A stretch of DNA of 33,142 nucleotides from Akkermansia sp. (GTDB lineage: Bacteria; Verrucomicrobiota; Verrucomicrobiia; Verrucomicrobiales; Akkermansiaceae). The notes beneath the pieces were generated by a model, which was not told the DNA's origin, searched no databases, and saw only the letters and a program-made list of their open reading frames with translations. Shown here piece by piece: positions 7,627 to 15,621 of the stretch; position 1 is the stretch's first letter; the number at the start of each line of letters is the position of its first letter. Location: NCBI GenBank assembly GCA_017504805.1, contig JAFVQN010000011.1:1-33142 (forward strand), given 5' to 3'. Made by a program: the position numbers and the translations under genes.

Positions 7627-9768
7627 TTATTCCTGCTCAGCAGCCTCCCTGGCCTTGCGGTCACGTGCAGCTGCGCGCATAGACATCTTCACACGGCCCT
7701 TGTCGTCAATACCGATGCACTTGGCAGTCACGATATCGCCGACCTTCACCACATCCTCCGTCTTCTGCGTGCGGCCTTCAGCCAGCTCTGAGATGTGAAT
7801 CAGACCATCCTTGCCGGGCAGAACTTCCATGAAGGCACCAAACTCCTTCGTGGACACAATCTTACCCTCGTAGGTCTCACCCACCTCAATCTCCTTGAAC
7901 ATGCGGTCAATGAGGTACAGAGCGCGCTCCACACCCTCCTGACGGCTGCCATAGATGCGGACCGTGCCGTCCTCTTCGATATTGATATCGGTGCCGGTCT
8001 CAGCCTGCAGAGCCTTGATGTTCTTGCCGCCGGGGCCAATCAGCTCGCCGATGCGGTCCTGCGGAATGCTGGTGGACTCAATACGCGGGGCATTCGGGCT
8101 CATAGCCTGCGGGCCGGGGATGCAGGCATTCATGGTATCGAGCACATCCAGGCGTCCCTTGCGGGCGAGGTGAATGGCATCTTCCAGAATGTACAGCGGA
8201 ATACCAGGCAGCTTGAGGTCCAGCTGGTAACCTGTCACACCCACAGAAGAACCGCAGAGTTTGAAGTCCATATCACCGTAGAAGTCCTCGGAACCGATGA
8301 TGTCGAGCAGAGTCTTGTAGCGCTTAGGCTCGCGGTCACCCTCGTTCTCAAACTCAGTCACCAGACCCACGGAGATACCGGAAACCGGGCGTTTCAGCGG
8401 CACACCGGCAGCCAGCAGCGACATGGTACCGGCGCACACGGAAGCCATGGAAGTGGAACCGTTGGACTCCATAATCTCGGAGGACACGCGGATAGCGTAG
8501 GGGAACTCATTCTCGTCCGGAATCACCGGGGCGATGGAACGCTCAGCCAGGGCGCCGTGGCCGATTTCGCGGCGGTTCTGCCCACCGAAGCGTCCGGTCT
8601 CACCCACGGAGAACGGGGGGAAGTTGTAGTGCAGGATGAAGCGTTTCTCATCCACAGAACCGGTGTAGTTATCCAGGTACTGCTTTTCTTCGACCGGAGC
8701 CAGCGTGGCCAGGCACACAGACTTGGTCTCACCGCGGGCAAAGAGGGCGGAGCCATGCACCACCGGGGGCAGCACATTCACCTCTGCCTGCAGCGGGCGG
8801 AGCTGCTTGATAGCGCGACCGTCGGCGCGCTTGTCCTGCTCCATGATGGAGATACGGAAAGCCTTCTTCTGAATATACTCGAACACCTGCTCCACGTCGA
8901 AGTCAGTAGCCTCGGGGTAAGCAGCCTTGATAGCGGCTTCCACCTCATCGCGCAGGGCGCCGGTCTGCTTCTGGCGCTGAATCTTGTTGGGGGCGTAGAT
9001 AGCCTCCTCAATGCGGTCGCCAGCCACCTGGTAGCCGATTTCCAGCAGCTCAGGCTTCGCCACGGTCAGCTCATACTCGCGCTTAGGCTTGCCGCAGATG
9101 CCGCGCAGCTCTTCCTGAGCAGCGCAGATCTTAGCCACATTCTCCTGGGCAAAGTGCAGAGCAGCAATGAAGTCTTCCTCCGGGAGCTCCTTGGCGGAAC
9201 CTTCAATCATAATCACCTGGTCCTTGGACCCGGCATACACCAGGTCAAGGTCAGACTCCTGGCGCTGGGAGTTGGTGGGGTTAATCACGAACTCGCCATC
9301 GATTCGGCCCACGCGCACAGCACCCACAGGCTCAGCAAAGGGAAGGTCGGAAATCACACAGGCTGCAGAAGCACCATTGATACTCAGGATATCCGGTTCA
9401 TTCTCACCGTCGGCAGCCATCAGCAGGGAAATCACCTGCGTATCATAGAAATAGCCCTTGGGGAACATGGGACGCAGCGGGCGGTCCGTCATGCGGCAGG
9501 TCAGAATTTCCTTCTCCGTGGGGCGGCCTTCGCGCTTGAAGTAACCGCCGGGGAACATACCCGCAGCAGCAGCCTTCTCCTTGTACTCCACCGAAAGGGG
9601 GAAGAAGGTCTGGCCTTCCTTGATCTTGGTAGCGCTCACCACGGTAACCAGCACCACGGTATCACCACAACGGACGGTAACAGCACCATCTGCCAGCAGG
9701 GCAAGCTTGCCCGTCTCAATGGTGATGGGGTTTGTGCCTACGGCACAAGTAACGGAATGTATACTCAT
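7627..9768 (-). CDS. pnp: Polyribonucleotide nucleotidyltransferase (PNPase)
   Basis: Phosphorolytic 3'-5' exoribonuclease and core of RNA degradation. 713 residues from ATG 9768, normal for the family; the frame continues upstream to 9951, but that part is not PNPase-like. Two RNase PH domains (about 1-140 and 320-540) carry GRPTEKEILTCRMTDRPLRP and the second-core stretch FPYAIRVSSEIMESNGSTS. A KH domain follows with the GPGGKNIKAL loop, then an S1 domain beginning YEGKIVSTKEFGAFMEVLPG. The C-terminus ends shortly after S1 in a basic/Ala tail. The gene is monocistronic, with a strong terminator behind it and a leader of about 147 nt in front. It is divergent from radC. No rpsO neighbour is present, unlike in E. 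coli. Confidence 0.97.
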   Translation of the reverse strand: MSIHSVTCAVGTNPITIETGKLALLADGAVTVRCGDTVVLVTVVSATKIKEGQTFFPLSVEYKEKAAAAGMFPGGYFKREGRPTEKEILTCRMTDRPLRPMFPKGYFYDTQVISLLMAADGENEPDILSINGASAACVISDLPFAEPVGAVRVGRIDGEFVINPTNSQRQESDLDLVYAGSKDQVIMIEGSAKELPEEDFIAALHFAQENVAKICAAQEELRGICGKPKREYELTVAKPELLEIGYQVAGDRIEEAIYAPNKIQRQKQTGALRDEVEAAIKAAYPEATDFDVEQVFEYIQKKAFRISIMEQDKRADGRAIKQLRPLQAEVNVLPPVVHGSALFARGETKSVCLATLAPVEEKQYLDNYTGSVDEKRFILHYNFPPFSVGETGRFGGQNRREIGHGALAERSIAPVIPDENEFPYAIRVSSEIMESNGSTSMASVCAGTMSLLAAGVPLKRPVSGISVGLVTEFENEGDREPKRYKTLLDIIGSEDFYGDMDFKLCGSSVGVTGYQLDLKLPGIPLYILEDAIHLARKGRLDVLDTMNACIPGPQAMSPNAPRIESTSIPQDRIGELIGPGGKNIKALQAETGTDINIEEDGTVRIYGSRQEGVERALYLIDRMFKEIEVGETYEGKIVSTKEFGAFMEVLPGKDGLIHISELAEGRTQKTEDVVKVGDIVTAKCIGIDDKGRVKMSMRAAARDRKAREAAEQE

Positions 9769-9810
9769 TTTTATTTTCTTTCTCTTCTGAATGCCGGTTC
9801 CATCTGCACC

Positions 9811-9840
9811 GCCGGAGGCCGGTACCGGCCGCTGCCTCCA
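9811..9840 (-). promoter_or_regulatory. Palindromic hairpin in the pnp leader
   Basis: The 14-nt perfect palindrome GGCCGGTACCGGCC (9817-9830) lies inside a wider GGAGG...CCTCC fold in the untranslated leader, about 45-60 nt before the pnp start. Known E. coli pnp is autoregulated through a leader stem-loop processed by RNase III; a similar role here is inference only. Confidence 0.35.
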
Positions 9841-9922
9841 TTGGTTCCGTGGAGCAGAATCACGTGCTTCCTGCCCCACATGCCCCGTCACACCTGATAA
9901 ACAAGCACAACGAGCCGCGGCC

Positions 9923-9951
9923 ATTTTACACACCCGCCCCCCACAGCGCAA
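9923..9951 (-). promoter_or_regulatory. Candidate promoter of pnp
   Basis: Minus-strand TTGCGC (9951-9946), 17-nt spacer, TAAAAT (9928-9923). It would give a leader of about 147 nt. Confidence 0.4.
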
Positions 9952-9980
9952 GCAAATAATTCACGCCAAAGCGTTTTAGC

Positions 9981-10009
9981 TTCACAGCAACCCGATTTTC
10001 AGATACAAT
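9981..10009 (+). promoter_or_regulatory. Candidate promoter of radC
   Basis: TTCACA (9981-9986), 17-nt spacer, TACAAT (10004-10009). Ten nt separate it from the radC ATG, so the leader is only about 3-4 nt; no Shine-Dalgarno fits. Confidence 0.55.
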
Positions 10010-10019
10010 ACCCACAGCC

Positions 10020-10745
10020 ATGAACAGTCGGGATGATTCCAACTCCGGAAAACTGCAGGAATGGGCAGCAGAAGACAGGCCGCGTGAAAAGCTGATTCTC
10101 AAGGGCCGCTCTGCCCTGAGCGATGAAGAACTCATTGCCATCTTTCTGCGCACCGGCCTGCAGGGGTGTAACGTGCTGGAGCTGGCCGGCAAATTAAAAC
10201 GCGCAGCCGGCTCACTCACCGCCCTGGGGCGCATGGAAGCCCGCGAAATCTCACGCTGCTGCAAGGGAATCGGCACAGCCAAAGCAGCCACTCTGGCCGC
10301 TGTCTTCGAACTCGGGCACCGCGCGGTAAAGGAAGAAGTCGTGCGGCTCGACATGCGGACCCCCGAAAATGTGTACCGCTACCTGGCCGGGGAACTCCGC
10401 TACGAGCAGCAGGAGCATTTCATTGTCCTGCTGCTGGATACGCACCGCCACCTCATCAAGCGCTGCACCATATCCAAAGGCACCATCAACCGCACCATCG
10501 TGCATCCGCGGGATATCTTCCGCGATGCCATCCTCTGCAACGCCAGCTCCATCATCCTCGCCCACAACCACCCCAGCGGCGATTCCACCCCCAGCAAACT
10601 GGACCGCGAACTGACCCGCAACCTCGTGACCGCCGGCGAATCGCTGCATATTCCCATCATTGACCACATCATCATCGGCACCATCACCAGCGACGGCAGC
10701 CCCACCTACTACAGTTTCCGCGAACACGGCCTCATGCCCTCATGA
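10020..10745 (+). CDS. radC: RadC-family JAB/MPN-domain protein
   Basis: 241 residues. The N-terminal half has the RadC-typical start (DRPREKLILKGRSALSDEELIAIFLRTG) and a helix-hairpin-helix-like region (CKGIGTAKAATLAAVFELGH). The C-terminal MPN/JAB1 domain carries the zinc motif AHNHPSGD (His182, His184, Ser186) with Asp195 eleven residues after His184. Glu132 in QEHFIVLLLD is the probable catalytic Glu. The biochemical role of RadC is still unsettled; the old link to recombinational repair is doubtful. It shares a 4-nt stop/start overlap with the TatD-like gene, so the two are coupled. Confidence 0.93.
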   Translation: MNSRDDSNSGKLQEWAAEDRPREKLILKGRSALSDEELIAIFLRTGLQGCNVLELAGKLKRAAGSLTALGRMEAREISRCCKGIGTAKAATLAAVFELGHRAVKEEVVRLDMRTPENVYRYLAGELRYEQQEHFIVLLLDTHRHLIKRCTISKGTINRTIVHPRDIFRDAILCNASSIILAHNHPSGDSTPSKLDRELTRNLVTAGESLHIPIIDHIIIGTITSDGSPTYYSFREHGLMPS

Positions 10746-11353
10746 AAGATTACCACACCCACCACCCTGGCCCGCACGGCGGCTACCTCTGCGCTGTCAC
10801 CCGCAGCGACTGGGAACGCATCGCTTCCGCTGAAGGCATGATCCCCTGTTTCGGCGTCCACCCCTGGCACGCGCATGAAACCGACCCGGCCGGACTCGCC
10901 TTTGAGCTGGATGACTGGCTCACCCGCCACCCGCAGGCAGGCGTGGGCGAAACCGGGCTGGATGCCTCCCCCCGCCACGCCGCCACACTGGAAGCCCAGC
11001 GGCTCCTGCTGCACATCCACCTGGGAGCCGCCTTCCGGCACGACCGCCTTGTGCAATTGCACGGTGTACAGGCCTGGAGCGAACTGCTGGAGATACTGCG
11101 CGAACGCCACCGCTGCGGCACCCTGCCCCGCGTGCTGCTGCACGCCTGGAACGGCTCACACGAAATGGCACGCGAGTTCCTGCAGCTGGGCGCTTTCTTC
11201 AGCGTGGGGCTGCGCGAACTCTCCCACTCCAGGGCAGCTGAGCGCTACGCCCGCATCCCCGAGGGGTGTCTCTTCCCGGAGACCGATGACCACCCGGAAA
11301 ACTGGGCACGCACCGTGGCCCTGCTCGGGCTCATCCGCGGCGGTCTCAGCTGA
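10742..11353 (+). CDS. Short TatD-like metal-dependent hydrolase
   Basis: 203 residues, shorter than the roughly 255-265 of typical TatD DNases. The metal ligands can be traced: His5 and His7 (DYHTHH), Glu70 (VGETGLDAS, the GEIGLD motif), His107 (LVQLHGV), His134 (LLHAWNGS, matching HCFSG) and Asp182 (PETDDHP). Two-metal phosphoesterase activity on DNA or another substrate is therefore likely. The missing residues seem spread over surface helices, since all ligand motifs are present in order. It overlaps radC by 4 nt and ends 5 nt from the convergent glycosyltransferase gene. Clearly of the TatD amidohydrolase superfamily; orthology to TatD, YcfH or YjjV cannot be assigned. Confidence 0.82.
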   Translation: MKDYHTHHPGPHGGYLCAVTRSDWERIASAEGMIPCFGVHPWHAHETDPAGLAFELDDWLTRHPQAGVGETGLDASPRHAATLEAQRLLLHIHLGAAFRHDRLVQLHGVQAWSELLEILRERHRCGTLPRVLLHAWNGSHEMAREFLQLGAFFSVGLRELSHSRAAERYARIPEGCLFPETDDHPENWARTVALLGLIRGGLS

Positions 11354-11358
11354 GCCGC

Positions 11359-12294
11359 TTACTTCTCATCCGACGACTCGGCCACAATATAATGCGGGCG
11401 GCGCTTGATTTCCAGGTACATCTTGGAAATATACTGGCCGATGATACCCACGCAGAAAAGCTGCAGACCGCTGAGCAGCACGATGATACAGACCATGGAG
11501 GTCCAGCCGTCCACCGAGCTGTGCCACATCATCTGACGCACCGAGAGAGACACAATAATCACCAGTGCCACCAGCATGCAGATCATCCCCAGCAGCGAGG
11601 CCAGCGCCAGCGGCATCGTGGTGAATGCCACAATCCCCTCCAGCGAATACTTGAAAAGCTTCCAGAACGACCACTTGGTTTCCCCTGCCACGCGCTCCAC
11701 ATTCTGGTATTCAAACCACTTGGTGCGAAAACCAATCCACTCGTACAGGCCCTTCGAGAAGCGGTTATACTCCGGCATAGCCAGCAGCGCATCTACCGCC
11801 TTGCGGGAAAGCAGCTTGTAATCGCGCGCGCCATCCACCAGCTGAGTGTGGGAAATCATGTTGATGAAGCGGTAGAACATGCGTGCGAAGAACGAACGGA
11901 TAGGCGGCTCACCCTTGCGGGTGGTGCGGCGGCTGCCGGCGCAGTCGTACCCCTCCTCCCTCACCGCTTTCAGCATATCGGGCAGCAGCGCAGGCGGGTC
12001 CTGCAGGTCTGCATCCATCACCGCCACATAATCACCCCGCGAAGCCGCAAAACCGGCCAGCATCGCACTTTCCTTACCGAAATTGCGGGAGAAGGACAGG
12101 TAGCGAACCATCTCATACTCCCCTGCCAGCTCGCGGATAACACGCAGCGTCTCATCCGAGCTGCCGTCGTCCACGAGAATCACCTCTGTCTCCACATCCC
12201 CCAGACCACTTGTCACGCGGCTGAGTTCCAGCATGAACGGGCGGAGCGCTTCCTGTTCGTTATAACACGGCACCACTAATGAGAGCTTGGGCAT
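11359..12294 (-). CDS. GT2 glycosyltransferase, GtrB/DPM1-type with two membrane helices
   Basis: 311 residues from ATG 12294 (MPKLSLVVPCYNEQEA). This start is preferred over the one 21 nt upstream because that extension would cover the promoter. The GT-A domain shows VVPCYNE, VDDGSSD (41-47) and the metal-binding DAD (94-96) in VMDADLQDPP, with GARDYKLLSRKAV further on. Two hydrophobic helices at about 225-255 and 268-295 place the C-terminus in the inner membrane. Proteins of this shape move a sugar from a nucleotide sugar to undecaprenyl or polyprenyl phosphate, the donor for later envelope glycosylation or lipid A modification. The sugar cannot be predicted. It stands alone, with its own near-consensus promoter. 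Confidence 0.87.
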   Translation of the reverse strand: MPKLSLVVPCYNEQEALRPFMLELSRVTSGLGDVETEVILVDDGSSDETLRVIRELAGEYEMVRYLSFSRNFGKESAMLAGFAASRGDYVAVMDADLQDPPALLPDMLKAVREEGYDCAGSRRTTRKGEPPIRSFFARMFYRFINMISHTQLVDGARDYKLLSRKAVDALLAMPEYNRFSKGLYEWIGFRTKWFEYQNVERVAGETKWSFWKLFKYSLEGIVAFTTMPLALASLLGMICMLVALVIIVSLSVRQMMWHSSVDGWTSMVCIIVLLSGLQLFCVGIIGQYISKMYLEIKRRPHYIVAESSDEK

Positions 12295-12300
12295 GGCGCG

Positions 12301-12328
12301 ATTATAACATAGCAACTATTACACACAA
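12301..12328 (-). promoter_or_regulatory. Near-consensus promoter of the glycosyltransferase gene, leaderless arrangement
   Basis: Minus-strand TTGTGT (12328-12323), 16-nt spacer, TATAAT (12306-12301). Exactly 6 nt (CGCGCC) lie between the -10 box and ATG 12294, so the expected start is the A of the start codon. Confidence 0.62.
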
Positions 12329-12329
12329 G

Positions 12330-12374
12330 AAAAAAACACCCGCTTTCCACACTTTGGAGAGCGGGTGTCTTTTT
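12330..12374 (-). terminator. Terminator of the tail-specific protease gene, possibly bidirectional
   Basis: Stem ACACCCGCT/AGCGGGTGT (12336-12344 with 12360-12368), extendable by four pairs, one a G-U. It has A-rich sequence on its left side, hence a T-run on the minus strand, and TCTTTTTA on its right. It lies 14 nt after the protease stop codon and directly upstream of the glycosyltransferase promoter. Confidence 0.82.
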
Positions 12375-12387
12375 ATTGTTAATTTAC

Positions 12388-14601
12388 TTATCGCAAATCA
12401 ATCATATCCTTGACAATATGCAGCGATTCGCGGAGTACCGGGTCCAGATTGGAGGGATACTCGGGCGTTTCCGTCAGTTCTTCCTCCGGGTCCTTGTTCT
12501 CGTCCATGTACTCACTGTCGTCATCCTTGGAAGCCAGCGGGAGCTTCGCAGCCTTGACATCCGAGAGCTTGAGGCGGTATATGGTCAGCCGCTTCTCATC
12601 CTCGGCAGCCATCTGCTCGTAGCGCACCTTACGTTCAGCATCAATACTCTTCTTACGCTCCAGCAGCAGCACATTCTCAGCATGGCGCTCCGCCTTGTTC
12701 AGCGATACGGAGTTTTTCTCCTGGCGCTCCTTGGCGCGGGCAATATCCTCCAGCGTGTACTGCATATCCTTATCCAGCTTCACGCGGGCATTGCTGCGGG
12801 CCAGCAGCTCCGGCAGAATCCGGGCAATTCGGCGACTCTTCACATAACCACCGGCGCGGGGTATCTCATCATACGGCATGGCGTAATCCTGCTCCCCCTC
12901 ACCGAGACGCAGCCCGGCAGTCACCGTCGGCAGCACGATATCGCTTGCCACACCCCGCAACTGAGTAGAGGCACCACCCACGCGGTAGAACTTCTGAGTG
13001 GTCACCTTAATCATGCCGCACCCCTCGCGGGATGAGAAGTAAGGCATGTAATCAGCCAACCCTCGGGGCACCTGCACCGTTCCCTTGCCGAAACTGGCTT
13101 CATCGCCCACAATCACAGCGCGCCCGTAGTCTGCCATGGCGCCGGCAAAGATTTCCGAAGCCGAGGCACTCAGCTTGTTAATCATCACCACCAGCTCACC
13201 ATTGAACAGCGGATAGCCGCTCACCGTAAGGCGCTCCACGTGACCACGGGAATCCTTCACCTGCACCACGGGACCGGCACCGGTAAAGAAGCCCACCATC
13301 TTGCGCACCTCATCCAGCGAACCACCACCATTGAATCGCAGGTCCAGCACGATACCCTCCACCTTCTCCTGAATCATGCGGCGCAGAATCTTCTTCACAT
13401 CCGCTGCGCAGTGCACATCTCCGCTATCCAGGTCGATATAGAACGAAGGCAGGGTAAGCACGCCCAGGCGATAGGTGCGGTTCTTCTCCTTCAGGTCGAT
13501 GATGCGGCCGCTGGCCAGCTCCTCGGACATAGGAATCTCATCGCGCACAATCGTCACGACCTTTTCCTCGCCGCTGCTGGCACTCATCACGCGCAGCTTC
13601 ACAGGTACCCCCTGCTGACCGCGGATGAGGTCCACCACCTTGTCGATACTCAGGAACATGATATCCGTCCAGTTATCATCACCCTTGTGGTCAACCGCCA
13701 CAATGCGGTCCCCCAGCTGGAGCTGCCCACACTTGGCAGCCGGGCCACCTTTCACAATACCTTCAATCGTGGTGGAGCCGTCATCATCCGACTGGAGCTT
13801 GGCACCAATACCCACAATGGAGGCCTTGATCATATCCTTGAAGCGTTGCTCCTCTCGGGCGCCCATGTAGTCGCTATGCGGGTCATACACATGCGCCACC
13901 GCATTGAGCAGGTAGGAAACCATATCCTCGCGGTCAGCCTCCTGAATCTCGTTGCGCATGCGCTTGATTCGCGCCAGCATCTTATCCGTCACAGACATTT
14001 CCCTGGCCACCGGTGATGGCTTGCCCTTAGCCTGAGCCAGCACCTCCAGATTCTCGCGACGCAGCACCTCCGTCAGCAGCATATCCTCCACCTGATCGCG
14101 CCAGACCTGATCCAGTTCAGCAGCATTTCTGGCGCGCGGCAGCTTGCGGCGGGTGCGCGGCACGTCGCGATCCGAGGTAAACTCCGGCATCTTTGCGGCA
14201 TACTGGTGCAGCAACTGCTCCGCCTGAGCAATACGCGGCAGCGCACGCTCACTGAAATATGCATACAGCTCCTCAGCCAGACGCGTTGTCTGGTTGGCCA
14301 GCAGATAGTCACCAAAACTGGAAGCATAACGATTCCGCAAATACTCCACATCCTCCTGCGTCAGGAACAGATGCTGCATATCCAGCGTCTGCACATAACA
14401 CTCCAGGAACTGCTGGTACATCTCCTGTGTGAACCGGGCCCGGGAGAAATGCCCGTTCTGCAGCACCAGCGAAAATTGCTTGCCTATGATATCATAATCC
14501 GGCTCTGCCTGGCTCACCGATGTGCATGAAACCAATGCTGCCGCTGCAGCCACCGCCAACGCACGCACACGCGCGCTCCAACTATGTAAACTCATCTTCA
14601 T
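12388..14601 (-). CDS. prc: Carboxy-terminal processing (tail-specific) protease, S41 family
   Basis: 737 residues. The N-terminal signal peptide ends in a lipobox-like LVSC, so a lipoprotein or periplasmic enzyme is expected. Residues about 35-220 form the helical N-domain of the Tsp/Prc type (TLDMQHLFLTQEDVEYL). A PDZ domain follows at about 250-340 (GIVKGGPAAKCGQLQLGDRI), then the S41 peptidase domain. The Ser-Lys dyad is seen in LSASASEIF and SFGKGTVQ, with the conserved Asp in MADYGRA between them. The last roughly 130 residues, after the protease domain, are charged and helical, as in E. coli Prc (682 residues). The enzyme trims or degrades periplasmic proteins by their C-termini. It has its own terminator. 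A possible -10 (TATACT, 14667-14662) lies about 60 nt upstream. Confidence 0.93.
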   Translation of the reverse strand: MKMSLHSWSARVRALAVAAAAALVSCTSVSQAEPDYDIIGKQFSLVLQNGHFSRARFTQEMYQQFLECYVQTLDMQHLFLTQEDVEYLRNRYASSFGDYLLANQTTRLAEELYAYFSERALPRIAQAEQLLHQYAAKMPEFTSDRDVPRTRRKLPRARNAAELDQVWRDQVEDMLLTEVLRRENLEVLAQAKGKPSPVAREMSVTDKMLARIKRMRNEIQEADREDMVSYLLNAVAHVYDPHSDYMGAREEQRFKDMIKASIVGIGAKLQSDDDGSTTIEGIVKGGPAAKCGQLQLGDRIVAVDHKGDDNWTDIMFLSIDKVVDLIRGQQGVPVKLRVMSASSGEEKVVTIVRDEIPMSEELASGRIIDLKEKNRTYRLGVLTLPSFYIDLDSGDVHCAADVKKILRRMIQEKVEGIVLDLRFNGGGSLDEVRKMVGFFTGAGPVVQVKDSRGHVERLTVSGYPLFNGELVVMINKLSASASEIFAGAMADYGRAVIVGDEASFGKGTVQVPRGLADYMPYFSSREGCGMIKVTTQKFYRVGGASTQLRGVASDIVLPTVTAGLRLGEGEQDYAMPYDEIPRAGGYVKSRRIARILPELLARSNARVKLDKDMQYTLEDIARAKERQEKNSVSLNKAERHAENVLLLERKKSIDAERKVRYEQMAAEDEKRLTIYRLKLSDVKAAKLPLASKDDDSEYMDENKDPEEELTETPEYPSNLDPVLRESLHIVKDMIDLR

Positions 14602-14680
14602 ATCTCACTTCCGCCCTGACTGTCCCAACTCGCTGTGAGCCGGGCAATCTGGCTTTCATGTAGTATACCTTCCTCGCCCC

Positions 14681-14718
14681 CGGCTTCTGTCACCATTTCT
14701 TCATTATGACAGAAACCG
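14681..14718. repeat. 12-bp inverted repeat between prc and the HTH gene
   Basis: CGGCTTCTGTCA (14681-14692) and TGACAGAAACCG (14707-14718) pair over 12 positions with one G-U, separated by 14 nt. There is no T-run, so it may be an operator or a weak transcript end of the HTH gene and not a standard terminator. Confidence 0.45.
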
Positions 14719-14773
14719 GAAGCACACAGCAGGACAGAGAGAAACAGCCCCCCCTGCCCCTGCCGCCATCCAC

Positions 14774-15187
14774 TCAGGCTTTCTTGCGACGGGGGCGGGT
14801 AGCCTTCACCAGCTTGCAGCCCATGTTAGCAGCCTGTTCGCGAACCCCGTTCTCCAGAGCAGCAATGCGAGCCTTGGCCGTCTTCAGAGAAGCCTCCAGG
14901 CGCGTTGCGCGGGTCTTGGCCGTGCGCGCCTCGATACGGGCTGCGCGCAGCTCACCCTTCACATCGTCTGCCGTTGTCTCCACCTTGCGGCGGCCGGGCT
15001 TGCTATCAGCAAAACGAGCCAGTATGGCATCCTCAGCCTGTTTTTTCCACAGCGAAACAAGTGTTGCGGCAATACCTTTTTCCTTGGCTACTTTCTGAAT
15101 GGTAGTCTTGCGGGTCAGGACAGAAAGAATAATCTCAGCCTTCTCCTCAGGAGCGTATGGTGTACGAGTTCTAGTTTTTTCAGACAT
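14774..15187 (-). CDS. Orphan transposase-type HTH protein with basic coiled-coil tail
   Basis: 137 residues. Residues about 10-55 resemble the helix-turn-helix of IS3/IS911 OrfA-type transposase subunits (YAPEEKAEIILSVL ... IQKVAKEKGIAATLVSLWKK). The rest is unlike a normal OrfA: a long, very basic, Ala/Arg/Lys-rich helical stretch (about 75-125) ending in TRPRRKKA. No OrfB, no inverted-repeat ends and no other part of an insertion sequence are seen in the flanks. It looks like a domesticated DNA-binding protein, perhaps nucleoid-associated or regulatory, but this is inference. The AT-rich upstream gap holds a promoter-like sequence (15213-15241). It lies between tRNA-Leu and prc, all on the minus strand. 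Confidence 0.7.
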   Translation of the reverse strand: MSEKTRTRTPYAPEEKAEIILSVLTRKTTIQKVAKEKGIAATLVSLWKKQAEDAILARFADSKPGRRKVETTADDVKGELRAARIEARTAKTRATRLEASLKTAKARIAALENGVREQAANMGCKLVKATRPRRKKA

Positions 15188-15212
15188 AGTAAAATTTAAT
15201 GATGTGCTTCAT

Positions 15213-15241
15213 TTCATACTACTTTATCTGACCTAAATCAA
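15213..15241 (-). promoter_or_regulatory. Candidate promoter of the HTH gene
   Basis: Minus-strand TTGATT (15241-15236), 17-nt spacer, TATGAA (15218-15213), leader about 20 nt. The 167-nt region 15188-15354 is notably AT-rich and otherwise empty. Confidence 0.4.
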
Positions 15242-15354
15242 GCATATATTTAGTATTATCGAAAATAATGACACAGGAACAGCACACATGAGTTCCAATC
15301 ATCTGCATTTCTCATATATGATTATAGTATCATAAATAAATACACAATACAAAA

Positions 15355-15386
15355 GAAAAACCTCCTTGCGATTACTCACAAGGAGG
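15355..15386 (-). terminator. Terminator of tRNA-Leu
   Basis: 8-bp stem CCTCCTTG/CAAGGAGG (15379-15386 with 15361-15368), 10-nt loop, T-run on the minus strand at 15360-15355. It begins 6 nt after the tRNA 3' end. Confidence 0.82.
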
Positions 15387-15391
15387 CGTTA

Positions 15392-15473
15392 TACGCACGA
15401 ATGGACTCGAACCATCACGATGTTACTCACTAGAACCTGAAACTAGCGCGTCTACCAATTCCGCCACGTGCGC
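15392..15473 (-). tRNA. tRNA-Leu (anticodon CAG)
   Basis: 82 nt. On the minus strand it begins GCGCACGTGGCGGAATTGG, close to E. coli tRNA-Leu(CAG). The acceptor stem GCGCACG pairs with CGTGCGT (one G-U at the first pair), with discriminator A. The D-loop has GGTAGACGC. The anticodon loop TTCAGGT gives CAG, and the T-arm contains TTCGAGT. The long variable region confirms a class II tRNA. CCA is not encoded. Its top anticodon-stem pair next to the loop is a mismatch and the variable-arm stem is weak, but the overall fit is good. Confidence 0.93.
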
Positions 15474-15491
15474 ATTCATTGGTGCGGGGGC

Positions 15492-15520
15492 AGTTTACCA
15501 CAGGTTTTCCGCATTTGCAA
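15492..15520 (-). promoter_or_regulatory. Candidate promoter of tRNA-Leu
   Basis: Minus-strand TTGCAA (15520-15515), 17-nt spacer, TAAACT (15497-15492), about 12 nt before the mature tRNA 5' end. Confidence 0.5.
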
Positions 15521-15583
15521 GCCAATTTTGCAAAAAAATGTAAAAAAATTACAAAAAGGAGCAAAAATCGCAAGGAAAGCCGC

Positions 15584-15612
15584 TTGCCTGGGGAGATACG
15601 GCGTGGTATAAT
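15584..15612 (+). promoter_or_regulatory. Near-consensus promoter of the kinase gene, near-leaderless
   Basis: TTGCCT (15584-15589), 17-nt spacer, TATAAT (15607-15612); the ATG follows 9 nt later. A very A-rich tract (about 15530-15565) lies upstream and could act like an UP element. No Shine-Dalgarno is present. Confidence 0.62.
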
Positions 15613-15621
15613 AGAGCACAG

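Noticed and set aside
7795..9897. 700-codon plus-strand frame opposite pnp
   Set aside because: Complementary-frame artefact of pnp with no recognisable domain or start signal.
9769..9951. Upstream extension of pnp to ATG 9951
   Set aside because: PNPase homology starts at MSIHSV (ATG 9768); the extension covers the leader and palindrome.
11335..11358. CTCAGCTGAG palindrome between the convergent TatD-like and glycosyltransferase genes
   Set aside because: Only 5-bp arms, no T-run on either strand.
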